Assembly (NCBI GenBank): GCA_002803225.1
Contig: NXFV01000405.1
Coordinates: forward strand, 1 to 64,000
DNA from: Gamarada debralockiae
Taxonomy: Eukaryota; Ascomycota; Leotiomycetes; Helotiales; Hyphodiscaceae
Direction of reading: 5' to 3'
Length of the DNA stretch: 64,000 nt
How positions within the stretch are numbered: the stretch's first letter is position 1; each line of letters starts with the position of its first letter. A program made the position numbers and the translations under genes. The notes beneath the pieces were generated by a model that had not been told where the DNA came from, ran no database searches, and worked only from the letters and a program-made list of their open reading frames with translations. Of the stretch, positions 21,266 to 31,374 are shown piece by piece.

Positions 21266-23461
21266 ATGTCGCCCCACTGCGCAGAAAGATCAGAGAGGAC
21301 GGCAAATACTCCGCACGCGAGAACAAGACATGGGTGTTGGACATGCCGGAAAAGACGACGGAAATGTAAGAATGTCTCCTTACAAAGTCCTATACCGATT
21401 TTCCACGTCGGTTTCTTGCATTGATTTCGATGGCCGATACATTCAATCCATCTGTGAAGTTGCTGGAATTGGAACTGACTGGCTGCAGGTGACGAACAAA
21501 AGCCGCGATGCCAAAACTGCATTGGCAAAGGTCTCAAATGTCAATATGGCTTGCAATTGACATTTAACGAGGCCAACCTCTTCAAGTTGATGCCAAACGA
21601 GGCAAAAGCTCTAAGTGAGCAAGCACCTGATCGTTACCAAACTCTACAGGTGAGGGACCTCCAGATTTCTTGAATACATTGAGTTACTGATGCTGGACAG
21701 TTTGTTGATGGTATGGAGGATGTTCAAGAAGAATCGCGAAATAGCAAGGGAGAGGAGGAGGCCAGAAATGTCGGCGGATTACCGACGTCAAGCTCCGGCG
21801 GAGAGGTACATTACGAGCAAGCTCGCAGTATGCCTCAAGTAATGAACGACGTATCACCAAGTAACGACCATACACATGATTCATACAACCCACTTCAAGA
21901 TGAGGCCCACTACGGGTCTCAAGCTTCGTTTGATCCACAGGGTCTCGAACACGTATTGTGCGAGGGAGCTCACACCTCCAACGCTCGATCTCTTCAATCG
22001 CCGTGCGGGGAGCCCTCAAGAAGATTTGGAGACGGCGACGCAGGGCACACGTATTCTCCTCCACTTGGTTCGACCACAATATGTGATGGAGGACGCCAAC
22101 AATCCTACATTTTCACGCTGCCACCAATCAGCTCGCTACGAAATGACAACGGCCTATCGTCAGCTGCTAGTAGACATTCAAACGTCCAACCAACAGCAGT
22201 GGTCTTAGAACACAATCCGAAGACAGATCGAGAATTAATGAAATACTTCATTGATAAAGTTGCACCCTGGGTATGAGCGAATTCCCTTAGCCTTTGGTCG
22301 AATTTGTGCTTTTGCTAATGCCCCGCAGCTTGATCTATGCGATCCAATCTCATCATATGCAACGCACCTGCCGATAGCATCATCCAGTTTCTCCCCATTA
22401 CGACTTGCAATCCTTTCACTATCGGCAAGTCAAGCGTCCAAGTTCCAAAGCTCGGCATTGGCCGATATCAATGAATCCGTACCCCGAATTCTTGGTTCAG
22501 ACATGTACAGTCTGCGCGAAGAAGCAATTTCAGCTCGGAATCTGCTTCAAATAGCATTCGTATTATCCCATCCACTTCATGGCTGGCGATCGCTGTTGGC
22601 ACCGCACGCATCATATCTCGATGAGATGGGGTTTCATGGGTTTCGAGTTGGTCATCTGCGAGCTGCTGCTTGGGTCACGCTGCGCTTTGGTATGTTAGTC
22701 CTCAATCCACTACGAATCCTCATTTCCTTTGATTTTCTGGCTTCAACTCACACTTCACAGACCTTGCAACAGCGATCAATTCTCATTCGCCCATTCTCAT
22801 GAAGCTCAGCCAATGGCAGTACTCTTCAACTGAGTCTGCACCCTCAACTCAGTCAGCAATACAGACAACCTCCCACCTAGAAGATGCTCTCCTTCTCTGC
22901 GCCGACATCGCAAATCTCGCCTTCTCACAAAGCATCGAATCTCATACGACTTCTGAAATTTGGAGAAGGTTCTACGCTCAGTTCCAGAATATACAAAACT
23001 ACCAACAATCAGAATCCCTCCTTCCCCTTCTGAGTTCTCAAATCGGCTCTCGCGCTTTCTCGAAGCCCGGCCCACAGCCATCAGCCACTTATGTCCCCAG
23101 CGAATTCCCACTGCACGTCCACACCAACCGTGTCTCATTCTACACTGCCTTTCTGGTTCATCTCATCTCAATGCTTCTCTTGATTTCAGGACCTCGAAAC
23201 ATTGAGCGCACAATGTGCAGCAAGCTCAAAACGACGACATGGCACGCTGTACAAATTTGTGGACTATCAATGAGTAATAATATTTTGTGGTCGTGGGACC
23301 CTGTCATCGTAGCTGCACTACTGCATGCTGGGCAGTCTTTGAGCTACGGGGCCCAGCAAATGGAGCTATTGCGGCATTTGAGAAGGCTGGAGAAGACAAC
23401 AGGATGGAAGTTTGGTGGCGAAGTGGGTCAGCTTGAGGAACTTTGGAGAGTCAGCTCATAG
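21266..23461 (+). CDS. Zn2Cys6 transcription factor, ARCA-like (630 aa)
   Basis: DNA-binding activator or repressor, nuclear. Exons 21266-21365, 21489-21649, 21701-22270, 22329-22689, 22761-23461; the first intron (123 bp) splits a zinc-cluster cysteine codon. The cluster is complete: C24-X2-C27-X6-C34-X6-C41-X2-C44-X6-C51, within GCWTCRKRRRKC and DEQKPRCQNC. A low-complexity linker (residues about 90-270) precedes the VAPW-LDLCDP start of the Fungal_trans_2 middle region, ending LEKTTGWKFGGEVGQLEELW, like the C-terminus of its paralogue at 16480. ARCA-type proteins are known as regulators of carbon-source genes. Position at the end of a transporter-enzyme block suggests it is the pathway-specific regulator. 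The start at 21266 is the first ATG of an open frame. Confidence 0.88.
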
Positions 23462-24147
23462 TCTTCCTTCATAAGACATGACCCTCCGGAAATTTCAGCA
23501 AGGGGCTTTGAACCAATCCTTTTCGCGTTCAACATAGCAGGAGTCCAGAGCCATTCACATCTCATCTCTAAGGCCTTAGGAGCGACATATGACCCGTCTC
23601 CGTGTGGGGCTGTTGTGGGTTGATTTGCGCCTTCTCGCACGAAATGTACCGACTTCGTCACCAAAACATCACGACCACAAGGATACACCTCCGAGTTGAT
23701 TCGGCCGCCGGCAACCTCAATGTTCATCCGCCGTGGGGAGGTTGAGGAGACGCGAGAGATACTACGATTTACGTTAGAGAACTGTGGCTTGCCTCGGCGG
23801 CTCTTCGCGGCGAACAGTATGGGCCTGGAACTGGACAATGCGCCTGTCACGTCCACAGACATCTCGGCGCGAAACACCACTTCCCTCCTCCACCTCCACC
23901 ATTACGACTATGAAAGATTTCATGTAAATTCGAATTTTTGCGGACTTCAGCATAGAGTTCAAGCTAAGCTCTAACTGATCGTGCGTGGTTGTCTCGACTA
24001 TAATTGATCTGAGAATCCAGCGACTACACGAGATTCCAAGTCGTTTCTCACATTATCGCGATGCGATGGGCGGATCGGCAAGACAAGTCAGAGATAGGCG
24101 TGTGGGGAGTCTCTGCGGGGAAATGCGCCATCTTCTGCAAAATTTGA
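23462..24147. other. Unassigned stretch between the regulator and a decayed permease
   Basis: A 150-codon open frame on the minus strand (23880-23428) has no recognised motif and overlaps the end of the regulator, so it is not called. Sequence near 24000-24147 may be degraded N-terminal DNA of the permease pseudogene that follows. Confidence 0.35.
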
Positions 24148-25616
24148 GGCGCCGGGAACCATTGCCCATAATTCTAAGAGCATATGCCTACGGTTTTCTC
24201 AACGTCCTTAATGCCAAGTTCCAGACTACGCTCAACATCACAGCAGAGAAAGCGGGCGGTTTGCAAGACACATACTTTAGAGCATACTTCATTAGACCCT
24301 TTACGTAACTCAGGATGGATCGTTCGAAAGTTTGGGTACTACATCTCAACCATCCCTAATCCCCTCTCTTAACCCGAAGCCACATACTGATAATTCCTCT
24401 CAGATACCGCAGGACATTCATAACAAGTTTCTACAACTACGGCGTTGGCGCAGTCATGTTATGGCCATGCGCTGTCTATCGCAGGCTTCTGCGGCTCGCT
24501 TTTCATCGTCAGTTCCGGATTCTCGATTTTCGAAACCTCCGCAGATTCTTTCATCGCTACCTGTTGTACGCCACGACTTTCTGAATTGCGTCTGGAGCTT
24601 TCGCAGTCCTTCCAAGCCGTCGGCTCCGTCATGGCTCCGCTGCTCGCATCCCGTATGTCCTTTAGCCACACTGCTCCCAACGACTTAAATGAAGCCCAAT
24701 GGACATACCTTGGCATAGCAGCGTTCGTCTTCCTTCTTACTGTCGTGTTCTTCTTCGGTCCCCATTCCTGAGGCCACGGATGCAGATATGGCACTGCAGG
24801 CTGAACAATGCTCTGGCTTAACTGGGTATGTGGAGAAGCCAATGAAGAGGCAGTATAAATTGATGTTCGGTGTCGCTGCACAATTCTGCTATGGTTCGTA
24901 CTCCGTCCAGCTCCATTGGCGAAGTGTTGTTGACTCCAATACCCGAAACAGTTAGCGTTCAAGTGGGAGTTGCAGCAAACATCATCAACTACGTCTGCGA
25001 ATCAGCACACGTCTCGGCTGCAGCTAGATCCGACCTATACGCAATCGCGCAAGGTCTCTTTGCCATCGGCCAATTTGCGGCCGCTGGTCTGATGATGTTC
25101 GTCAAGCCTCGCATCGTGCTCATGGCCTTCATGACTGCAATCATGATTTTCATCGACGCAGCAATCGGCGTTCACGGTGAAGGCAGTGTTACCCTCCTCC
25201 CCCTCGTCCTCTTTTTCGAGCGTTGCATCTTCCCCACGATCTTCACGCTCTCCATCCACGGTCTAGGTCGTCACACCAAACGCGGTAGCTCTTGGGTCGT
25301 AGCTTCAGTCGGCGGAGGAGCAATGTCCCCGTTTCTAGCGAGATTATTGGCAGATAGGAAGGGCTATCATGTCTCTATGGCCGTCCCTCTGTATGGGTTC
25401 TTTGTTATCTTTGCGTTTCTAATTTATTTGAATACGTTCTATAGGAGGGAAGTAGATGGATTTAGGGAGACGAAGATTGGATATGTGGATGGTGATGGAT
25501 TTGTAGGTGATCCGGATCGGGAGTTGAGGAGAGCGAGTTTGAGTTTTGAAGAGAAGGGCGTTAAGGCCATGGGGGATCATTTGGAGGGTGGGGAGGTAAG
25601 CTCGACGAAGGAATGA
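24148..25616 (+). pseudogene. FucP-like MFS permease (L-fucose/hexose symporter family), frameshifted
   Basis: Remnant of a proton/sugar symporter of the L-fucose permease branch. Family segments appear in order but in changing frames: AYAYGFLNVLNAKFQTTLN, LQDTYFRAYFIRPFT; one extra base near 24305, then SGWIVRKFGY; a 76-bp GT-AG intron; RRTFITSFYNYGVGAVMLWPCAVY; a second shift near 24480, then AGFCGSLFIVSSGFSIFETSAD and LSQSFQAVGSVMAPLLAS; a third shift (extra C) near 24765, then IPEATDADMALQAE and FCY; a second intron; and an intact C-terminal half (VGVAANIINYVCE to the stop). The missing TM1 Met-rich start and three shifts make it non-functional. Its C-terminal half is well preserved, so loss looks recent. 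It lies beside the intact sugar cluster. Confidence 0.8.
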
Positions 25617-25993
25617 GATTTGAGTGGATACTGAGGGTTGGAGAATGTGGAGTGGCAGAGTTTGAATGCGGAGAAGTGGGGCTCGGAACAGGAAAGTTGC
25701 AGGTCTCCTCTATCTTCTTGTACCAATAGCCACATACCAATTGAGTTACGATAGCAATCTGATATATCACACCCGAGTGCTAGTTCTCTCCTAGCTGCTG
25801 AACCTTTCTGTTTCCCTGTTCAAATTTTGACGCAGTTCTACGGCGTCAACTGGTTACTCCTGCGTTATCTTCAAGATCATCAACGGCTCGATCCCAAACT
25901 TGCCTGAGCTCTCTCATCACCGTACATTTCTCCTCCCGATTTCCGAGTCTATATATAGGAACGGTGATTATCAGATGCCTTGGCATCAAAACC
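25617..25993. other. 377-bp region between convergent 3' ends
   Basis: Separates the permease pseudogene from a minus-strand membrane protein. A TATATATA run at about 25950 lies in this 3' flank and is not in a promoter position. No gene is seen. Confidence 0.45.
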
Positions 25994-26935
25994 CTACTCT
26001 TGTTTATCGTCGGACCCGACAGCACTAACTAGCCTCTTCGCCGCAATTTTCTCCATAGTGATAGCCTCAAACTTTCCAGAAGAAACTCGAAGGGTTCCTC
26101 TTTCAAGCTTCGTGACCGGATCTGTAAAACGTTTCACAATCTTCGCAACAAAGCTCCTCGGTATTTGCATAACCATATCTGATTGAGTAACATCGGTGCC
26201 AGTACCTGCATCCACACTCGCAGGAGAATCTGTCTGCGTAACCCTCGACCTAGTAGGTCTCCTCGCATTAGGCCTCATCGAAGGAATATCCGCTTCGACC
26301 TCGTCGTACGTCAAGAGACGTAGTATCAGAGAGCTGATAAGGACAATCGCCAATTGGACCCACGAAGCCCACTGACCAACGGCCGACGGACTCTCACTCC
26401 TCGGAATGAGTGACAACGTTTTCTCGCAGCAGGCCAGAAAGGCAATGCCACCCATGATTACCAGAGGAAGTTGTGGCGTATCCGCTGGATGATTTCCTTT
26501 TGCTTGACCGGTCGCCCGCTGCTTCCTGATTTGCTCACGGAGCCATTGTTGACGCCTTTGGGTTCCTGCCGGGTAGAGTACTGATACTACGATCACTAGG
26601 ACGGAACAATAGCCTAGCCAGGTCGAGAAATATGCAATGACGTTCGTCCAATGGCCCAAGGCATGATTCTGTTTGATGATCTTGATATCGTCTAGAGACC
26701 GCATCAAGTGAGTTGCGTTAGAGCATGGAATAACGGGGGAAGAGCAATTGCTGCCTGAGGGCCAAGATGACAGATCAAGCATCGTCCAAGTAGTATTGTT
26801 CCAGTCACCGCAAGGATAGCTTGTTGGTATTGTCCGTTTGACGACGTGAGTCATATTCAGAATCGCGAAGATGCCCCCAAGGAACAAGAAGGCGCCCCAT
26901 ATCTGAAGAAGGATGCGTTTGACAAGCTGGTCCAA
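25994..26935 (-). CDS. Four-helix membrane protein of unknown function (313 aa)
   Basis: Single-exon gene, family not recognised. Four hydrophobic helices are visible: residues about 8-28 (LLQIWGAFLFLGGIFAIL), about 98-122 (IAYFSTWLGYCSVLVIVVSV), about 158-178 (LVIMGGIAFLACC) and about 190-210 (WVQLAIVLISSLILRLL). A Cys- and Asn-rich loop between helices 1 and 2 carries several N-X-S/T sites (NNTTW, NCSS, CSNATH), as expected for a loop outside the cell or in the lumen. A basic linker (RRQQWLREQIRKQR) follows helix 2 and a soluble tail of about 100 residues follows helix 4. Clean frame, ATG start and composition support a real gene; the role is unknown. Confidence 0.7.
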   Translation of the reverse strand: MDQLVKRILLQIWGAFLFLGGIFAILNMTHVVKRTIPTSYPCGDWNNTTWTMLDLSSWPSGSNCSSPVIPCSNATHLMRSLDDIKIIKQNHALGHWTNVIAYFSTWLGYCSVLVIVVSVLYPAGTQRRQQWLREQIRKQRATGQAKGNHPADTPQLPLVIMGGIAFLACCEKTLSLIPRSESPSAVGQWASWVQLAIVLISSLILRLLTYDEVEADIPSMRPNARRPTRSRVTQTDSPASVDAGTGTDVTQSDMVMQIPRSFVAKIVKRFTDPVTKLERGTLRVSSGKFEAITMEKIAAKRLVSAVGSDDKQE

Positions 26936-27776
26936 ATTTTTGTAATGCGCTGTAAGAGCTCATATTGGCCGCTGAGCGGATAGAGACAGATTACGCTTGC
27001 TGAGGTGCTGTTTGACAGTGTTTCGTTTAACATGATGAAAGTCGCACAGGTCGAGATAGTTGCACTGAGGAGAGGCTACACTTGCAGTGTCGGTTCCACC
27101 ACCTTTAATAGATGTTGTCGAAGACCAAAAGAAAGTCGTGGCTGAAATTGTGGCCTCCTATTGGTTATGTATTCAGGGGCAACTTCAGCTGTGGTTCCAC
27201 AATAAGCGAGCTCTGAGCCCCTAAAATTCAAGCTCAAGATCTAGACCTTCTCCACACTGCGGCAGGGTGCGTGCACCCTGGGTTTTGTGAGCGTTTGAGG
27301 GGCTTGAATTCATGTTTTCCGTTGGCAAATGTTCGTGGCTAAGGTGCAGCATGGTCTTGGGCTGAAAGCCATGATTGAGATTGCATTTGGTATTTTTGTA
27401 TTGCAATGGAGACACGCAAATGCACACTGGAAAGGTTGGAAGGTGTGATAAAAAAGGTCACCTCGCGAAACTAATCAAAAGATCAAGTGCTCCTTTCAAA
27501 CCTTAACGCGACTTCGTATCCGAGACTTCCTTGAGATTCTTCGCGAGTAGATAGAAGTATGGGCTCAGTGAAAGTTTGTGCCAATCGGACCTGCGTCGAA
27601 CTGGAATTCGAAATACCTCGGCATTCAGCATTGTGGCAGTGTTTCAGGAGACAAGTTCAAGCTTACCTGACACTGTGGTGATGGAGGTTGGAGAGCGCCA
27701 CTCTTCACCTAAGATTCTGGTCTTCGCATCTTGCTGCTCTGGGTTCCTTAAGGAATACCGAACATAGTCCAACCCC
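26936..27776. other. Intergenic region holding one copy of a 54-bp direct repeat
   Basis: No gene is recognised. Besides the repeat at 27517-27570, the minus strand is open at 27427-27221 but shows no family features. Confidence 0.4.
27517..27570 (+). repeat. 54-bp perfect direct repeat, left copy
   Basis: Identical over 54 bases to 37083-37136 in the same orientation; similarity stops sharply on both sides. It reads as IRDFLEILRE-stop-IEVWAQ, so it may be a fragment of an old coding repeat. The copies bracket 9.5 kb with the Clr5 gene, the dynamin gene and a LINE remnant. Confidence 0.85.
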
Positions 27777-30364
27777 TTATGGTGCGTCGTTATTCCCCAG
27801 AAGAGCTCTCGGTGTTTCGAACGTCGCGGTGATCCATCTGTCTTCGCCCTTTTCGGCCGCAGCGTCGCCAGATGATGCTAAGAGCCTCTGATTGTTAATA
27901 TACAAACTATCCCGCAATCTTCTGCGTTTACGGCGTGAACGGTTGTTCGAACTACCACCGCGCTCGGCGCCAACAGAAGTTTGAATTTCAGCCACTGTAA
28001 TCGGGGCTGTGTTGACTGTGGACCGTAGTTCTCTCGTCCTTCTTTTCTCATTGACCTTTTTACCATTCCCAAATGACTTGTACCATAATGAAAGTTTCTT
28101 TGAAAATGACATAGCCTTGACACGGCATAATAGGTCACCATGACGCAGTATCTCAATTGCCTCGTCCATGTATTGAAAACACAAGTTACGATCGTGTTGC
28201 TTCCCACGTCCTTTACCATCCCCACTGGAAGTGTTAAGATAGTGAATCGAGAGCAAATTTGTTGAGAATGCAAAAGCACGAGCGGCTGTGTTGTATTTGA
28301 GGGCTTCCGCTCTCACACGGTCCTGGCAGATCTTTGCCGTCTCACTCCTGAGACTAGCAGCTCGATGCACGACGATTTCGGAGTTAAACTTCTTTTTAGA
28401 CGTTGCGTACGTATAATCGTGCAGAAGGGCAATTCCAGGCTCCGAGTTCGAGTATGTATTGCCTTGGTTCTCGTTGGATTTCAGGAGCAGCTCGTACATT
28501 GACACTAACGAATCCTCGCTCACGTCGAACTTGCTCTTCCACCGTTTGCTGCAATGCGATGCCATGCTAAGTACAATAGCATGATTATGTCCAATCATTT
28601 CTCCCAACTTATGAATAGCCTTCCAGTACCCCAGACATAGTGTTCTTATAAAGTCACGATGCTCAGAGGCCAAGACGTGGCGCAACGATTCCACGAACAC
28701 CACTAAGGGGTGTTGTTTCCCCAGGGAATCCGAAAGTAGATATTTCAAGCGTTGGAGGAAAACTTGTACAAAAATAAATGCAGGAACGTGAACGCTGCTG
28801 CGAAGGCGGATATCTGAGAGAGCAAGACATATTCTCCAGAAGTGAATCAGAATACCGGGATCGCACGATTTCGTAGCAGCTTTCATGGCCTGAGAGACTT
28901 GGCCGAGCAAGAAATTGACATGGCTGTACCATTCTGCCTGGGCCAGATCAGCAATGCTATCACATTGATCTGATAGCAGTTGCCATATCTTTGATTTATC
29001 CAAAGCTCCGTGGGGAGGCTTGAATGCGACGGTGCCAGCAGTCCAACTCTTATTTTTCCCTGCAGCAAAACATTTTTTGATAAATTCATCGATTGCATGC
29101 AACATTTGTTCTTGATAAAGCTGGGTTCTAGATATGAAGCATGCTGGTTCGGGTATGGCGCTTTCTTTGAACCTTCTGAATTCGAAAGCCGAAGCTCTCG
29201 CCAGCCGCATCTCGGCCTTGTTCTTAGGCAATCGTAGCGCTCGGTGGCGCGGTGTCTCCCCTTTATCCTCAATTCTGTTCTTTCGGAATTCTGGCCATTG
29301 ACGAAACTTGCTCTCGTATGTACTCACCCTGTTTCGATCAGTCAACACGAGGCAGAATTACTGAGAGGTCGTTCCCAGACTTACGCAAATGTAAAATTAT
29401 GGATCACAGACATTTCAAATTCCAATTCCTCCATCGTGTGCTTTTGCTCGATGTATAACCGGTATAGGTGCTCCCGCATGGATTCCCATTTCTCCTTCGA
29501 AATTCTGGGTTTCTTGCATTGGCCGCTGGCATTACCCTTTTTCCGAGTTCGGGAAGGAACGGTTACCAGTTCAATTGTAATCCCGGCTGGGTCTGGCTCT
29601 GCATGGCTGAGGATATTCGCATTGATATCATCACCGCTGGGAGCCCAGTTGAAGCTATCTGGTTGAAAACCATTTGCCTGGTCCTGGTAAATGGTGGAAT
29701 AGAATGGATCGTCATCGTTCAGACCTTGCATTTGAGCTTCGGTTTGTAAATCTGTCTGGAAGAAGTTTTGATTGAATAAGGACCTATTGCGGATATCTTC
29801 GAGATTACCTTGATCGGTGATACCGCAGACTCCAGTCTGCGGAAAATTGGCGTTGGATGCTTCTTGGTCCGACACTCCATCGGAACCGGATTGGTTGAAG
29901 GTGTGGTTAACCACGCTAGTCTCGTTCAAGTTATGCCCAAAAGCCTGTATCATGCTGAAATCGGCCATATCATTGAATTCATTCGGATAGGAATTGATAC
30001 CTCTGCCACCCGTATTTAACATCTCGTCGAGGTCATTTGGGTTGATTGCACAATTGATGCTGCCAGGAAGAGCAGCACCAATAGGAGTATTGTAGCCGAA
30101 AATTCGGGGATGAACTTCTAGCACGGAGAGGTTCGCTTGGAGAGCATTGTTGTAAGGACCATGTTGGCCGGGGAATTGAATGCCTTCCTGATTCGACAAT
30201 CCGCTAAAGTCTTCATCAAGAATTCCATGGGCCATATTCTGAAGAGCAATGTCGATAGAGCCGTCATGGCTGAAGTCGAAGTTATCGAACATACCAATTT
30301 GACAGTCTTGACCGACACTTTGGTTAGAAATGGGGGCTACAGCCATTCGCTCGTAGTCGTCCAT
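27777..30364 (-). CDS. Clr5-domain protein with helical C-terminal region (843 aa)
   Basis: Two exons, 30364-29385 and 29328-27777, joined by a 56-bp intron (gtaagt donor) that lies inside the Clr5 domain. The first about 285 residues are acidic and Asn/Gln-rich, probably disordered. The Clr5 domain follows (about 287-340): SKEKWESMREHLYRLYIEQ, HTMEELEFEM, then across the junction FTFAVSTYESKFRQW, the usual W-R-LY-MEEL-F-Y-FRQW pattern. Clr5 domains are known in fungal nuclear and heterochromatin-linked proteins and are common in accessory genes. The remaining 500 residues are alpha-helical with no named domain recognised, ending in a basic RSRRKRRRLRDS stretch that could be a nuclear signal. 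It is divergent from the dynamin gene. Gene reality is firm; its function is not known. Confidence 0.82.
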
Positions 30365-31374
30365 ATTATACTTTAGCAGGGAAGGACAAGCCCAGATTAT
30401 ACTTTGCGCTGAGTATGAGAAATGGTGGACTGGTTAATTTGCAGCTTGTATGTACGCCGAATGCAACGTCAAATTTGTAAGGAAATTGATCCTCTCGGGC
30501 GATAGAATATTGCCGAGCCAAAGAGTGTACACGATAGATGGTACGGCTAAACAGTAGCCTGCGCACCTGGCTTGATTCGAAATCTCTTTAGAGGAATATT
30601 TCGGAGCATGCTTTTCTGTTCGCCACAAGCATGGTGTGATCAACCTCGAGAGGTCGAGTACTTCTGTGACGTGGCATGAGCACATGCACTTCAAGCTCAT
30701 GCTGGTTGGGCGGAAGTGCATGATATTGAGATAGGAGATTGGAAGGAGGAATCAGTCTGGCATGTGCCAGGATAATACTAATCGAGATTGGTTGAGAATG
30801 TTTTTCGGGCTGGGCTGGGAACATCTTTATAACCGAGATGGAAGCCGATGAGCAATGATTGGCCGATCATAAGCCTGGTCTCCAAGGTCGTGCATGAGTC
30901 ATCCTACGGCTGTGCCTCTGGCTGGCCCGATTCTAAACCCTCTTTCCCACTTGTGCATTAGCCACTTCATTTCTGCGCTGAGGCTGAAGTTCCAAAACCG
31001 TGACTGGCCGATTCTAAACCTCACTTTCATCGCGCGTTAGCGCTTTGCCTCCTTTTCATGGACACGCTTTGCCGAACGCCCCGGATGGTAGTTATGGATA
31101 GTTTTCAAGGATTCAGTGCTTCGCAGCATTGGGAGGTCGTCATGATATTGCACACATCCAAGATGCCCGGGAGTCTTCTATCAGCATGTCCACCCTTCGA
31201 GAATGTACTGTACATATATATACTCGATGTCTTCCGAAACATCACCTGGGAAGCGATGAAAAGCTGCTTCTTCTACAGCCCCTACAGCGGTGTTTCCACT
31301 CTCTCGCAGCCTACTTGAGCTTCTTGTCACAAACTGTCTACAAACTATCTTGCTGCGATCGTGAGCAGACTGTC
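30365..31374. promoter_or_regulatory. 1-kb divergent promoter of the Clr5 and dynamin genes
   Basis: Contains a duplicated element (about 30925-30950 and about 31002-31026) sharing GGC-CGATTCTAAACC and a C/T-rich tail, about 77 bp apart, and a TATATATA run near 31213-31222, about 160 bp before the dynamin ATG. The duplication may be a regulatory repeat. No gene is seen inside. Confidence 0.4.

Noticed and set aside
23428..23880. 150-codon minus-strand frame
   Set aside because: Overlaps the end of a well-supported gene and shows no recognised domain.
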